A stretch of 45,309 bases of DNA from Lingula anatina (lineage: Eukaryota > Brachiopoda > Lingulata > Lingulida > Lingulidae): positions 132,720-178,028 of the forward strand of contig NW_019776046.1 in assembly GCF_001039355.2 (NCBI RefSeq), in the 5' to 3' direction. The notes beneath the pieces were generated by a model. It was given only the letters and a program-made list of their open reading frames with translations, was not told the DNA's origin and did not search any database. Positions 34,227 to 45,309 of this stretch are shown piece by piece. The number at the start of each line of letters is the position of its first letter. The first letter of the stretch is position 1. A program made the translations under genes and the position numbers.

Positions 34227-34412
34227 CACAGAGACGGATTTGGGAGGAGAGGGTGGCAAGGGGTCCTGGAAAAAACACACCAATAGCCCCCTCTTGAAAT
34301 TAGAATTTTGGCTAGCGGAATCATAGTTCTAAACCGTACCAAATGGCACCGTTCACCCTTTAAAAGACCAAAAATTTTCGGGCCCTTTCAGCGGGCCCCG
34401 AACCCCCTTTAA
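34227..34412. mobile_element. Insertion present in only one copy of the segmental duplication
   Basis: Copy 1 has about 190 bases between CACCCACGGCA and ATCTCCGACGG, where copy 2 (about 43938-43948) passes directly from CATGGCA to ATCTCCGACGG. The insert starts near GACGGATTTGGGAGG and ends near GGGCCCCGAACCCCC, a composition typical of short non-autonomous elements. Insertion in copy 1 or deletion in copy 2 cannot be separated without an outgroup. Confidence 0.6.
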
Positions 34413-34543
34413 ATAATCTCCGACGGTGCCGCCCCTTCCTCTGGGACCCCCAGTGAAGCAGTGAATATACCACATGCGGCAGTATTTGAACCCTTTGGTC
34501 GTCGACTCTCCCGCTGTGCCTATCTGCCATTGCAGCGTCACTT

Positions 34544-34547
34544 TAAC

Positions 34548-34582
<35 letters not shown>
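34544..34582. repeat. (TTA)n microsatellite
   Basis: Run of about 13 TTA trinucleotides, also present as a shorter TTA/TTG run in the duplicate at 44046-44097. Confidence 0.95.
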
Positions 34583-35862
34583 TTGCCATGACTTTCCGTG
34601 GTCAATTTAAAAATCAGAGCACCGACAGGGTCACTTTCCATGTCCCACGCATTGCATGGTTCCTGTTGATAATAAGGGCAGTTATCATTTCCTATATTGT
34701 AACATAGCTGTAGCTTCCCTTTTTCAATAATATCCTTTCGAATAAAAATGTCGTCAACAGCTTTTTTTAACCTCTTTTATTCAATATTAAGCAAAGCTAA
34801 AAGAAGGAAATGATTTAGACCTCATAAATATGCACAATCTTTTTTATCATTTTAAATATTTGAAATAAGCAAACAGAACTTCAAAATGTCTCTCTAACCC
34901 TCTCACTTGCATGTAACACATATTCCACACATTAAAGATTGTTACATTTCAATGAAAAGTTTTAAATTTAAATCCCTCTTATATATCAGAAGAACAATAA
35001 TTAAGTCTACGTTTGAATAAAAATACCACCACAACCTCGTATATGTCTTCACAGTAACAATACACACATAAGCACCCTGCCTTGGTAAAATAATGTGGAA
35101 CAGGAAACAAATCAGTCTTTCGCTATAACTAATCACTAAATATTCATTCTAATCAATATCCCATATAAATATGGTGGACAGAAACAATGTTCAGAATGCA
35201 GCAGAGGTAAACTGATTAAGATCTAATAAATACAAATGTATATACCAAGGTAAATACACCATTTTCTATCATTTCGCTCACTTGAAGAATTCCAAATTTG
35301 AAAACAGTGCCTCAAAATATCACAAACATTACCATTACTATTCTGTCCGTTCAAAGATGTTTTTAAAATTAAAATTGGAAAAAATGTTTTAATTTGAATC
35401 ACTGTAATATATCAAATGCGAATACTAATTTAATCTACATTGCAATACATATGTTATGGGAAAATAAGATATTACACAGACACATACATTATATGCCCTA
35501 CCAAATAATTTGCTATAAGCACCCTGTCTATTACTAAAATAATTAAATGTATAAGTATGATCGCATGAAAAAGAACCCATTGGTATCAATAACTGACCAA
35601 TTATTCCACAGTAAATGAAAGTCAATTAGCATAATTGAAGGAAACAGTATCTGAACCATAAAGATCCAAGAATCAGGCATTTTTGTAAAGTGAAATTGCA
35701 GTTCGCGTTCCCAATTTTCATCCTATTCCTGTGGGTTTCAGTCCTGTTTGTTGTCTCTGTTTGCCTAAACGTTTTCTTTGTCCTATTTCATGTTTCGTTT
35801 GTCCTTGTTCATGTTCTTTTTATCATCGTCAACGTTCGAACTTTGTCATAATTCGTCCAAGA

Positions 35863-38800
35863 TTAAGGAATTAAGAAAGGTGTCCAGTCCTGGGGAGGAT
35901 CAGGTGCCGCCAAATTAACACAGTCGTTGTCCGGGTCGCCATTGAAGTCCGCGCAAATACCACGTAATGCATGAGGGCCACCGGCTGCCCACTGACCGCT
36001 CACGAATATCCTAACACTGTGCCGATAGACAAGGACGAACATGTATGGGTCCATTTTGCAATCTATCTTGAATATTTGAACTGAAAAATAAACCCACGCG
36101 GTCCCATCTGGAGGGGGGAAATTAGCTGGTAGCCCTGCGGCATCGATGGGAACCCATGCAGCGCCATCCCAATACTGAAAGCGAAATGCAAGAATGTTAA
36201 CATAGCGCTATGAACTGTGTGTAATTAACATTTCAACAGCAACTATTAGAGAAACGAGAATAAGGGGTATAGTTATTAACTTGGTGCAAAAGGTGCTCAG
36301 TGTATTAAAAACTGTAAGAAAGAAGACTCACATATAAGTTGACACGCCCCCCCAATGTAGCCCTGAAGTAGATGTTAGTTGGACACTTCACATATACTTC
36401 TTTGATGCGTGTGGCATTTGGTCCACCATGTAACTCGTGCTCAGTTATCACCCACCACGGATTTCCTATCCAAGGAAGGATCATAACGCCGTATTTTTCA
36501 ACTGGAGAAGGATATCTGAACTGTCTGTCATCTAGAGTGTCGTAACGTACATCGCCGTGTCCCCAGCAAGCGGAATCATTAACTACATAAACATAAAAAT
36601 GTTAATATTAACTGAGAATGTCACTTCTACATGTACATGTAAGTATGATGTGCTATGTTCCATGGATTTTTGCATTTAAGCTTCAAAAAGCTTAAACAAC
36701 GGTATGAATTAAGTTTCTTGTTCTGCTTAGTAAAGAAGTAAAAAAGGTGAATATATATATATATATATATATGTCAAAGACCCGGATCAAATCTAGTCCC
36801 ATGTATAAAAAACCCAGACCCCATGTTTATTACACCCTGGCTGGGTCCATTCTTTATGGTGTCTTTGCATTATTAACAGCATAATGGGCAAGTTAAATGA
36901 CCAAGCTGCCGGTTTGTTTGTATGTCATGTGCAGGGGATGTCTTAGCTCAAGGCACATATTATGATACTTACAGGTGTGGCAAATGAGATGTACTTGTAT
37001 TTCATTACCTGTGATTTGTAAAATACATCAGAGGATGATACTTTTAAAGATGTTTAATGTTTAAAGAAAAGACATGTAGATTGATTTAGTAACATTTACT
37101 AAAGAAATGTTAAATTAAAGGTGGGTTTCATTTGTGCCTTGATCAAAGACATCTCCTGCACATGCCATACAAACAAACTGGCAGCTTGGCCAATTAACTT
37201 GGTCATTTAACTTGCCCATTATGCTGTTAACAATGCAAAGACACCATAAAGAATGGGCCCAGCCAGGGCGTAATAAACATGGGGTCTGGGCTTTTTATGC
37301 ATGGGACTAGATTTGATCCGGGCCTTTGACATATATATATATTAAGAGTAAAAGTATTTTTCCTGTACGAGTATGACTTTACGGTATTCCCATTTTATAA
37401 ATTCACTAGGGAAACAACCCAAACAGAAAGGGAAATTAAAGAAAATATATTTATCAATAAGTATAAACCTACATTAAACAGGTAACAGCATTTGTAAAAG
37501 CAACAATGAAATACCCATTGTTAGAAACATCACATTCAGCCTTTATGACATCATATAGTAACCAAAATAAACAAACCCCCTGAAAATGCAATGAAACCGG
37601 TCGGGGCAAAATAGCTGCTGTTCTTTTTTTCTTTTTATTATGTATATATATATATTTATATATATATATATGTTTTGTTTCGTTTAATGCCGTTCCCCAT
37701 GTGCAGAGTCTTTCAGAGAGATGAGAATGATCCTATAGCCCTCTGAAGCCACAGGTGTAAAAGAGAAAACCTTTTTACTCAGTTTAGGTGTAGGTTTTTA
37801 AAATGCATTCAATCTACAGACTTGACATTTAATATGGAATATTTCAGTTTCGAAGGTATGCCTAGGTAAAAATTGCATTCTTTTTTCAAAAAACTCCGAT
37901 CTCATATAAGATATGTGAATGGAGAAGTGTGTAGTCAGGTGTGTCGCTTCCAATTAACTGAATACCAGGTTAGTTGCGCTGCTGCATTATGTAATATGCA
38001 GTGATTTAATTGGGTAGTGCTTCTTTGGGCAGGTCAAAGCTTGGCTTTGGCAAAGCATGGTTCTGTCAAAAAAGTATCCATATGTCGGCAACTACTGCAT
38101 AGAAGAATTTAAAATTTTGCATGCAGGTGGTCGGTTTTGCAAGGTGTAAAATGAGCTATGCAGTGCTCTGCATATTTGTTTATCTGTGGCAGAATGGCGC
38201 GAAAAAGACAGACATTGCCAGACAGAAAATTGCGCCAAACGAAACGGTCCGCACAGTTTTATAGAGTAATGCCCAGACTGATGTACCTACACAGAGGCCA
38301 CAACCAACGTATTGAAATCTTACCACCAGGATACAGGACCCACTGTCTGTCGGGATATGCTATTGCAACTAAACAAAAACCACCCAGTCCGTTCAGAATG
38401 AGGGGTAAATTGCCACCAAAACGCATTTTTCAAGGCCCTTAGCGAATACCAAACTGGTTTTAGCTGGTTAGAATACCAGACGACCTCAGGGGAACCCACT
38501 GTAAACAGCAAAACATCGTTGTATGTTTCTCTAATGAATTGGGGACCCTGATCGTTTCTGAGTTGAACACTGAAACCTCGTGACTTTCTTTATTGAGGTC
38601 AGCTTTCACCTGTACCGCTCAACCAGTCAAAACAGGGTTTACAGACATCAAGAAGAGGCCAACGACTAAGCGTGTGCCGCGTCTAAAGTGACTAAGGTCA
38701 TTAACAGCGTCAGTAATTGGAGTGGATACCACATTGGTGCCAAAACACCAATGATGGTCATCCACGAAAACCTGAACCAGATCAAATAAAGGAATAATCT

Positions 38801-39886
38801 GAGAACCACTTGACTATCATTTGATAGGGGGCACCTTAGGAACAATTTTAGGTTGCACGGTGGAATTCCCGGTACACACATAGCACTTTTAATAGCAGAT
38901 TACTTACAAAACCAAGGGAATGAGCAGCTACCTTGGTAATCAAAATCGCCATATTTGAACCACATAGACAATATGTGGGTAGGCCATTACTCGCCGAATC
39001 AATGGCCTACATGTCCTACAACAAAACTGGACCAAATTGGACAGATTTTGACCGATGCCTGGAATGTTATTCCAGATTGAACTCTAAAAACCTAACCCAA
39101 GGAATGCCTTGCCACTTGAGAGCGCTGGTAGCAAACAGAAGAGGTCATGCTTAACAGCGACCGTTACTGTTACTAGACACTGACATGGGGGTTCTTTGTG
39201 AGGCGTGTATCTCTTTTACAGAAAATAATTTGGAAAATATGGAGATCCAAAATATCTCTTTTAATTGTTGTCGTATGACATAGAATAGGCAATGTGTTTT
39301 TGTTTGCTTCTCTGGCGAATTCCATTAATGAACTGATGTCACAATGATATCAAAGAGATAATTAAAAGTTATTAAAACACGATTTTAATCTTTATTTTCA
39401 TTTATCAGTCAGCAAAATAGAACAAAATTGATGAAAAATGATATGGAAAAAAATATTCCATATTAAATGTCAAGTCTGTAGTTATAGGGTTTACCCTACT
39501 AACTGCAATAATCGATGTTTTTCTAATTAAGGCAGGCTCCATTTAATCTTGTCTATATCTCTGCATTTCATAATATAATCATTTGAGTTTCACACCTTGC
39601 CATACAAAAAGCTCGACATATCTTTTGATTGTCGCAATCACAGTGAACGTTGCATAACAGCAGCAGTGACAAAAACATACATTGCGTTTTCGACGGCAAT
39701 CAAACTGTATTAAGCCTGTTGCTACTACTTACGTATTTCTGGTCCTTCTGGCAACGGTGCCATGACCAAATTAGGCATCAGCGCTATTTCAAGCTCTGAC
39801 GGAATAGCAACGCCAACTACAGTCGCCCTCGGGCCAACATAAACCAGCACCATGGCCACGGCCAGTGACATAAGGCGTCGATCCAT
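35863..39886 (-). CDS. Secreted single-VWD-domain protein
   Basis: Three exons on the minus strand: 39886-39733, 36582-36332 and 36174-35863, all GT-AG and in phase, giving 238 residues and TAA. Residues 1 to about 27 form a signal peptide. From residue 57 the sequence follows the von Willebrand factor type D fold: CWGHGDVRYDTLDDRQF at the start (family GDPHY-TFDG-F), a NPWWVITEHE middle strand region, VKC and GGRVNLY, then WDG, and GICADFNGDPDNDC (208-220) near the end, which is the hallmark VWD closing motif. The VWD fold usually sits in large mucins, vitellogenins or adhesive proteins; here it stands almost alone. Five cysteines fall in the domain. A secreted matrix, mucus or defence role is inferred. 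A second copy lies to the right in tandem. Confidence 0.85.
36750..37345. mobile_element. Foldback element with about 200-base arms flanked by (TA)n
   Basis: The left arm (about 36772-36960) and right arm (about 37132-37330) are inverted copies. Shared motifs include GTCAAAGACCCGGATCAAAT, CCAGACCCCATGTTTATTA, AAGACACCATAAAGAATGG and CTTGCCCATTATGCTGTTAA. Outer ends meet TATATA tracts on both sides, consistent with insertion at TA. About 170 bases of spacer have no frame. Arms this long could pair as a stable hairpin in pre-mRNA of the host gene. Confidence 0.88.
38158..39160. other. Possible remnant of a retroelement (weak)
   Basis: On the minus strand near 38505-38575 one frame reads RNDQGPQFIRETYNDVL. 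This resembles the D-N/Q-G-P-Q-F motif around the second catalytic Asp of retroviral-type integrases. The surrounding frames have stops and no clear HPQ or first-Asp region. Plus-strand frames at 38158-38442 and 38933-39154 are unrecognised. It could be an old transposon fragment or chance. Confidence 0.25.
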
Positions 39887-39934
39887 AACGAACAGTTATT
39901 TCGGCAAGTTCTCTTGGCAGTCGTCAGTGCAGAG

Positions 39935-40062
39935 ATTTGTATACTTCTCAAGTTAATTAAACTTTCATTGAGGTGGAACAAAAACGACCAATGGATGTTC
40001 TGATAAAGATTAATTCTGACGTCAATTCTACACGTGTTCCGTGTGTCACGTTTTCATTGGCC
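39935..40062 (-). promoter_or_regulatory. Candidate promoter of the VWD-domain gene
   Basis: On the minus strand a CCAAT box (GGCCAATGAAAACG, about 40048-40062) lies about 110 bases upstream of a weak TATA-like GTATACAAAT (about 39936-39945), which is about 50 bases ahead of the ATG at 39886. The order fits a promoter; unproven. Confidence 0.35.
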
Positions 40063-42640
40063 TATCTAGAAAAGGGGCGGAGTCAGTTTATTAAAATGAC
40101 ATATTGCTCTTCATACGCCACCAGAAAAATTGGGAAACAGAATTACCTTTACAATGTCAAGGGGACACCGGAAGTTAAGAAGACCTTGAATGGTACGAAA
40201 TGATGTGAAAAAAGCTTTCTTGAGTCATAAAACCAGGTTGACAAGCGTATTGAAAGATGAAGGCCGTGTTATTTATAGAACTTATAATCGCAATTCAAAT
40301 TCTATTTTTTACCGATGAAAAAAAGCTTATAATCTCTCCCTGCCTATCCCTTCTAATACATCCAATTCATGATTGATCATTATCGATACCATGCACTGAA
40401 CTGTCTGTTCGATGAGGTTTATTCGGTGTCCGTTCTTGAAAATCGATTCTCATTTTACATAATCTGATATTTTCCTAATAATGGGGGGAATTTTAAAAAT
40501 ATTACATTAATACACCTATAACTTAAAACTGAATATGCATATAAAGACAATATCAAAACCTAACAAATCAGTGCCAAGTGATTTATTAAATAACATATAC
40601 TGTATAAACAAATTGTAATTTATTAACCTAGCTTTTTGTGGTAAGAAAGAAATTTATCTGAAGATAAGTGCTGGAGTAATATCAGAACAGCGTACAGTGC
40701 AAGTATCTACGAAGCTGATAGCATTTCAACTAAGCGCTAAATTAATGAAGTAATAATTTAAATTCTTGAATTCTTCGAAATATTTAATATATGAATGTTG
40801 AATTATTTTTCTCATCAATACGGGAATAAAATAAGCCAAAATATTTCATAAATACACCTACAATTTTAAAATAGATTTTGCATCTGTGCTGAGTAAAGCT
40901 GGGTAGATTGTTTTGGGACAAAACCACATAATGATACTGCAAAATTAAAAAAAAAACCATGCTTTAAAAAATCCTCTTTCCTTTTTTTTGTCATATTTTA
41001 CCTTCTAGGACCTAACGAAAAAAGGACTTTTATGCTCGACACCCCCCCCCCCCCCAGAAGAAGAGAGAAACTGAAGCTTTACCAAATCGTTTTTCCCAAT
41101 AATGCATTAAAGATCAGTATCAGCTAGAAGGGATGAGACTTGAATTAAAATATGGACACATCACCGACGTCCCAATCGCATGCGTAATGCGGTGAATAGT
41201 TAAAGAGGCAATTTCGTCATTCCACAATCTCGCACAAGGTCAGATAACAGCTGTTTGAATAAAAAGAATAGGCACCTGCTCCTGACGCTCTGTGGATACT
41301 AACGTGAGCATGAGTTTTCTTATGTCAAAGCTTATAATAACTGTTTATTTTGCTGATACGGGAAATTTAGTCTATAAAGAATGTCATTTGTTCAAGAAAT
41401 AACGAAGGTACTAAAGAAAGTTAGTCGAAAATGACAAATATCTGACTAGAGTTGGCACCAGATGGAATTTAATTGACAGGGGGAGTTAGTTAAGTGAGAG
41501 TGGGTGGACTCGATATTGGATGGCACACCCACCGTGGGCTGTGACGAAGGCTTTGTTTCCTTGTTATTGTCATTAGTAGTGGGTTCTTTTTCATCTCGAG
41601 CTTTTTAATTACTGTTTAGGAGCCAAGGTAAAATGTGGGTGGAAAATCAAAGACGTCGCATATCTAATGTACTGAATGCGCCATAAGTTTCTTTTTGCCT
41701 GTATGTTTTGCAAATCAAATCCTTATTGCCTGCATAATAACCCGCTTTAATTACGTTCTATCTTAAATGTAGATGAAGTATATCAAATCAGTAAAATGAA
41801 ACACTGCAGTTTTGGAAAATTTTTGTCATTTTTCATATAAGGAATATATGACGAACAATATAATATTTTGGATAATGACCTCATATCAGGGCCGCACCCA
41901 GGGCCCTATTCCAGAAAAGAATATATTTCTTATACACAGAATTTTAATGTGATTGTGAATCTGTTTTATTGACAAATATTAACAAGGTTATTTCAATGCT
42001 ATTGGCCATGAAGAAGTTTTCTTTACTATGCTAATTGCCTTCTCTTGCCTTTAATGACCGTAGTCGATTTGATGACGCGGGTATAAGTAAACTATATGCT
42101 TTATAGTTTATACTTACAGCTTCACTCATGAATACCGTGTGTAATTATACCCTCAGAATCGGCATCACCGGTACAGTGTATTACAGGCATGGTAGTCCTA
42201 AGAATGGAAGTCCAGGAACCGATATGATTAGTATAGTACAGGTAAGTGTAAGTCAAGGTATATTCCGATTAGTATATAAGACGAATGACACCTGTATTAA
42301 AATGTATCTCCAAAAACGTCTAAATTATCCTGTGAAGATCCTCTGAAGAGGTCCTTTGCTAGAGAAATTGATGAAATCGAACACAACAGCACCATGCATT
42401 TTATGAAGCCATATAAGCTACCTGTTACTGTGCTCACCTATTTGTGGTCAGGGAATATTATATGTGATGCTGACAGCAGTTGGACTGAACGTTGCAGTTC
42501 TGTTCAATGTGTAGATTTTAAAAAATTCATGTATGTACATGTATATACATGGTTACTTTTCTCGTTAATAAGGGAATAAAATAAACACAGATACAGTGTA
42601 TCTTAATCTTAATAATCTTAATAATAGCAACTACCCAGTT
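40063..42640. other. Intergenic between the tandem VWD-like genes
   Basis: AT-rich with a poly-C at 41042-41055. A small exon-like frame at about 42120-42240 has an acceptor (TTATACTTACAG) and a perfect donor (TACAG/GTAAGT) around an in-frame ATG at 42128, but no partner exon was found. Other frames (39973-40203, 42394-42579) have no support. Confidence 0.45.
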
Positions 42641-42643
42641 TCA

Positions 42644-42801
42644 GGTCCAGGGTCCTGTAACTCGAAAGCATCGCGTATTACGAATAGCGATATCACATAG
42701 AGGCTACAATGTATTATATGGGGCGAGTATGGGCGAGTTATGGAATCGAGACTCTTGCGCTCGGTCGCAGTGCGCGATGCTTTCGAGTTACGGGTCCCAG
42801 G
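42644..42801. mobile_element. Short terminal-inverted-repeat element (about 158 bases)
   Basis: Ends match as inverted repeats over about 30 bases: left CCTGTAACTCGAAAGCATCG and right CGATGCTTTCGAGTTACGGG, reaching an outer CCAGGGTC/GGTCCCAGG. The interior has no frame. A MITE-type element. Confidence 0.75.
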
Positions 42802-42895
42802 TTTTTACAGTTTAAATCTTTAAGAAATACTTAATACATATTTTTCACTCTTATCTCATTATACATTTTTCAAAGCATCAATTAATGGGTGAATG

Positions 42896-43036
42896 CAGAG
42901 CAAATTGATCCGCCGACCAACAAATCCTGCTGATCCAACATGGCCGACCAACCTGAAAGCTTGCTGCATAATGCCTTAAAAGACACCGAAAAGATTCCCC
43001 ACGGGGATTACGCGGTAGACTTTCAAGTGAGTCGGC
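42896..43036. other. Partial relative of the neighbouring inverted-repeat element
   Basis: Begins with TTGATCCGCCGACCAAC and ATGGCCGACCA, near-copies of the terminal sequence of the element at 43107-43559. A 29-codon frame from ATG 42941 ends at a GTGAGT donor-like site (43027). This may be accidental, since its start lies in element-derived sequence. Confidence 0.4.
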
Positions 43037-43106
43037 CGTTTTTGAACATATAATTTGTTAGTCTGCATATCAATTTTGGTTGTGAATGCTGCCAATTTAT
43101 CATTGC

Positions 43107-43559
43107 CCCATTCAGAATAGGTGATCCGAGGACTAACTGATCCGCCGACTAATTATGGCTGACCACACTTCTAAAGCAATATCGCTGATTTCCGATGATC
43201 TCCCCGCCACCACACGCGCCATTCAAGAGATTTATACCACGGCTGGCGCTTTAAATAGTAGGATAATTGCACTTGTATTTTGCGTACAGGTTTGTCTGTA
43301 TTTTCATTCTCTTCGGTTCGTTTTTTCTATTGTTGGAAGCGCCAGTCGTGGTATAAGTCAGATGTAATTACGTTCTTGTATGTCGCAAACATTGGACGAT
43401 TCGTATTGTAACTAGTACTAAATCTCGGCTCCGAGGTTTAATTGCTAGAGCTCTGCAGCGACGGCGAGTGTGGAGGCAGGAAGACCATCATGGAAATAGC
43501 GGCGTCGGCCATATTTAGACGGCGGATCAGTTAGTACTCGGATCATCTATCCGAATGGG
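43107..43559. mobile_element. 453-base element with 53-base terminal inverted repeats and an inner hairpin
   Basis: The ends 43107-43159 and 43507-43559 are inverted copies (GATCCGAG-ACTAACTGATCC and complement), about 80 percent identical. Inside, TTATACCACGGCTGGCGCT (about 43231-43249) and AGCGCCAGTCGTGGTATAA (about 43339-43357) form a second, nested inverted repeat. A 70-codon frame from ATG 43155 starts within the left repeat. It abuts the edge of segmental duplication copy 2. Confidence 0.8.
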
Positions 43560-45309
43560 AGACCATTCGGGGATTGTGCGAAATTGCTTTCAAGAGGGGT
43601 TGGCCATATTCGTTAGTCTGTAGCAGGACGCAATCGATTTCACCATCTTTATCACTCATCTCGATCACATTTCAAAAAAGCCTGAAGTCAGTTTGAGATA
43701 TTGATAAATCAACGTTAATCAACTTCCTGACGTGGTGCAAATAATGGTATTTCTAATTTTGCACAAACAACACAATTAAAGGGCGATCTGCAGTTGCGGA
43801 GTCTGTTGGCGGTGACTGATTTGGCTGCAGCACAATTGCAATTTGCTGATGTAGAGTTTAATGCGGGAAGGGAGGGGGCGGTTTCTGTTAAATACCTTCA
43901 TGTGTAAATTTACTGACCAACCAAATCAAATGCCTTCGTCCATGGCAATCTCCGACGGTGCCGTCCCTTCCCCCAGGACTTCAATGATTATACCGCATGC
44001 GGGAGAGTCGACTCTCCCACATTTTATGTAATTTTTTTTTTCAAAATTTTATTATTATTATTATTATTATTGTTGTTGTTGTCGTTGTTGTTTTTGTTAT
44101 TTTGCCCTGACCGTTCGTGGTCAATTTGAAAATCAGAGCGCCGATGGGGTCACTTTCCATTACACACGCGTTGCATGATTGTTGTTGATTATAAGGCAGT
44201 TAACAATTCTCTTATTGAAACATAGCTGTAACTTCCTTTTTTTCAACAATTTCATTTACAAGTAAGGAATGCCATCAATAACTTCTTGAACCTTCTTTAT
44301 TCAAAATTAAGCATAGCTAAAAGAAAGAAATTTTAACGACATACACAATATTTTTTATCATTTTGCTCATTTAAAATATTTGAAATATGCAAACAGAACT
44401 TCAGAATATCTCTCTAACCCTCTCACTTAACATATATATCCATCCCATGCATTAAATATTGTAACATTTGAAAAGAATATTTAAAATTTAAGTCCCTCTT
44501 ATATATCATAAAAGAACAAAAGAATAATAATTAAGTCACCAAGGTAAATAATTGAGACATAAAAAAATACACAATTTTCTATCAATTCGCTCACTTGAAG
44601 AATACCAAATTTGAAAACAGTGTCTCAAAACATTACGTTTACTTAGCATAAATATTCTGTCCATTCAAAATTGATTAATAGGAAGGATGTTTTCATTTGA
44701 GTCACTGTAATATATCAAATGCGAATACCAATTTAGTCTACATATATACATATGTTATGGAAAAAATAAGATGTTACAAAAACATACATTATATGCGCAA
44801 CATATAATTTGCCATAAGCACCTCGTCTATTACTAAAAAAATTAATGTATAAATATCAAGACATGAAAAAAAAACTACGGCATATATAACTGACCAATCA
44901 TTCTACCGTAATCGAATGTCAATATACATAGTTGAAGGAAACAGTATCTTATCCACAAACTTCGAATAATCAGGAAAATAAGTGAAATTGCAGTTTGCGT
45001 TCCCCATTTTCAGCGTTCACTGTCAGTATTCTTATCGGTTTCAGTCCAATTTGTTGTCTTTGTTTACCTAAACGTTATCTTTGTCCTTTTTCATGTTTCG
45101 TTTGTCCTTGCTCGTGTCGTTTTTGTCATCGTCCACATTCAGATATTGACTTTATTCGTCCAGGATTCAAATTAAGAAAGGTTTCCAGGCCGGGAGAGGA
45201 GGAGGTGCCTCCAAATCAACACAGTCGTTGTCCGGGTTGCCATTGAAGTCCCCGCAAATGCCACGTATTGCATGAGGGCCACCGGCGGCCCACTGACCGC
45301 TCGCGTATA
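43558..45309. repeat. Segmental duplication, copy 2 (runs off the window)
   Basis: Duplicate of 33795-36054 in the same orientation. It lacks the 190-base insertion at 34227-34412 and a segment equivalent to about 35010-35220 of copy 1. Its right part contains the 3' end of the second VWD-like gene. Apart from that gene end it is non-coding. Confidence 0.9.
45167..45309 (-). CDS. 3' end of a second secreted VWD-domain protein (partial)
   Basis: The minus strand reads GQWAAGGPHAIRGICGDFNGNPDNDC and an acidic/Pro-rich tail to TGA at 45169-45167, with the remainder beyond the window. It matches the last exon of the 35863-39886 gene almost codon for codon. GICGDFNGNPDND is closer to the classic VWD closing motif than the first copy (GICADFNGDPDND). 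It is a tandem paralogue in the same orientation, created by the segmental duplication. Confidence 0.85.
   Translation of the reverse strand, partial: YASGQWAAGGPHAIRGICGDFNGNPDNDCVDLEAPPPLPAWKPFLI

Larger units (their letters stand above)
33795..36054. repeat. Segmental duplication, copy 1
   Basis: Colinear with 43558-45309. Shared landmarks in order: GAGACCATT, TTGAGATATTGATAAA, GGCTGCAGCACAATT, ATCTCCGACGGTGCCG, the TTA microsatellite, CATAGCTGTA, CTCTCTAACCCTCTCACTT, TCACTGTAATATATCAAATGC, and the 3' end and downstream flank of the VWD-like gene. Identity looks like 80-90 percent by eye with large indels. A weaker internal duplication (about 34800-35160 against 35200-35640) is also visible. 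Confidence 0.9.
36583..39732 (-). other. Intron 1 of the VWD-domain gene
   Basis: A 3.1 kb intron. It holds a large foldback element (36750-37345), a TA-rich tract (37640-37672) and an unexplained stretch (38158-39160) whose frames on both strands look more protein-like than the surroundings. The rest is AT-rich and featureless. Confidence 0.7.

Noticed and set aside
42081-42117. Hairpin with TAAACTATA/TATAGTTTA stem
   Set aside because: Only nine perfect base pairs in AT-rich DNA; not distinguishable from chance.
1-45309. CRISPR arrays, operons, rRNA or tRNA genes
   Set aside because: No spaced direct repeats of CRISPR type were seen, the genes are spliced and eukaryotic, and no tRNA A/B-box pair or rRNA segment was recognised by eye. 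A tRNA scan was not possible here.

Overview
The window looks like nuclear DNA of an invertebrate bilaterian. It is AT-rich, rich in microsatellites and short inverted-repeat elements, and its genes are split by introns with consensus GT-AG sites. A somatomedin-B/GPCR-type ectodomain of a kind I associate with lophotrochozoans and amphioxus, a divergent choline-transporter paralogue and small intron-bearing Cys-rich peptides all fit a mollusc or other lophotrochozoan. A cephalochordate cannot be excluded. Two assembly gaps (one N at 9580; Ns at 32625-32703) and a probable haplotype artefact next to the first suggest a heterozygous draft genome.

Layout. 1585-2457 (-): a Pro/Ser/Thr-rich secreted protein with a Cys cluster. 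3072-3852 and 5930-6180 (+): two weak candidate genes. 7899-11912 (-): a four-exon, 729-codon gene with a signal-anchor, a furin-like site, a somatomedin-B-like domain and a long adhesion/Mth-GPCR-like ectodomain, but no 7TM region. Its upstream DNA carries TATA, CCAAT and four GGCGTGG boxes. 14678-22898 (+): a complete eight-exon SLC5A7/CHT1-like sodium-coupled transporter (548 aa). 25474-33078 (-): a cluster of small secreted peptides with a Diedel-like cysteine core. It holds two intact four-coding-exon paralogues, one extra terminal exon, one dead exon-3 copy and one inverted orphan exon 3. 35863-39886 (-): a three-exon secreted protein that is essentially one von Willebrand factor type D domain (238 aa). 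A second copy enters at the right edge (45167-45309) inside a segmental duplication (33795-36054 against 43558-45309).

The genes do not form a pathway. The best lead is the Diedel-like cluster, where exon lengths, phases and cysteine spacing match between copies. It shows birth-and-death evolution in several stages within about 8 kb. Other points of note are the choline transporter's Trp-to-Phe change at a predicted substrate-site position, the headless GPCR-like ectodomain, and several foldback elements inside introns. All exon junctions below were read by eye from splice consensus and phase; none is confirmed by transcripts.
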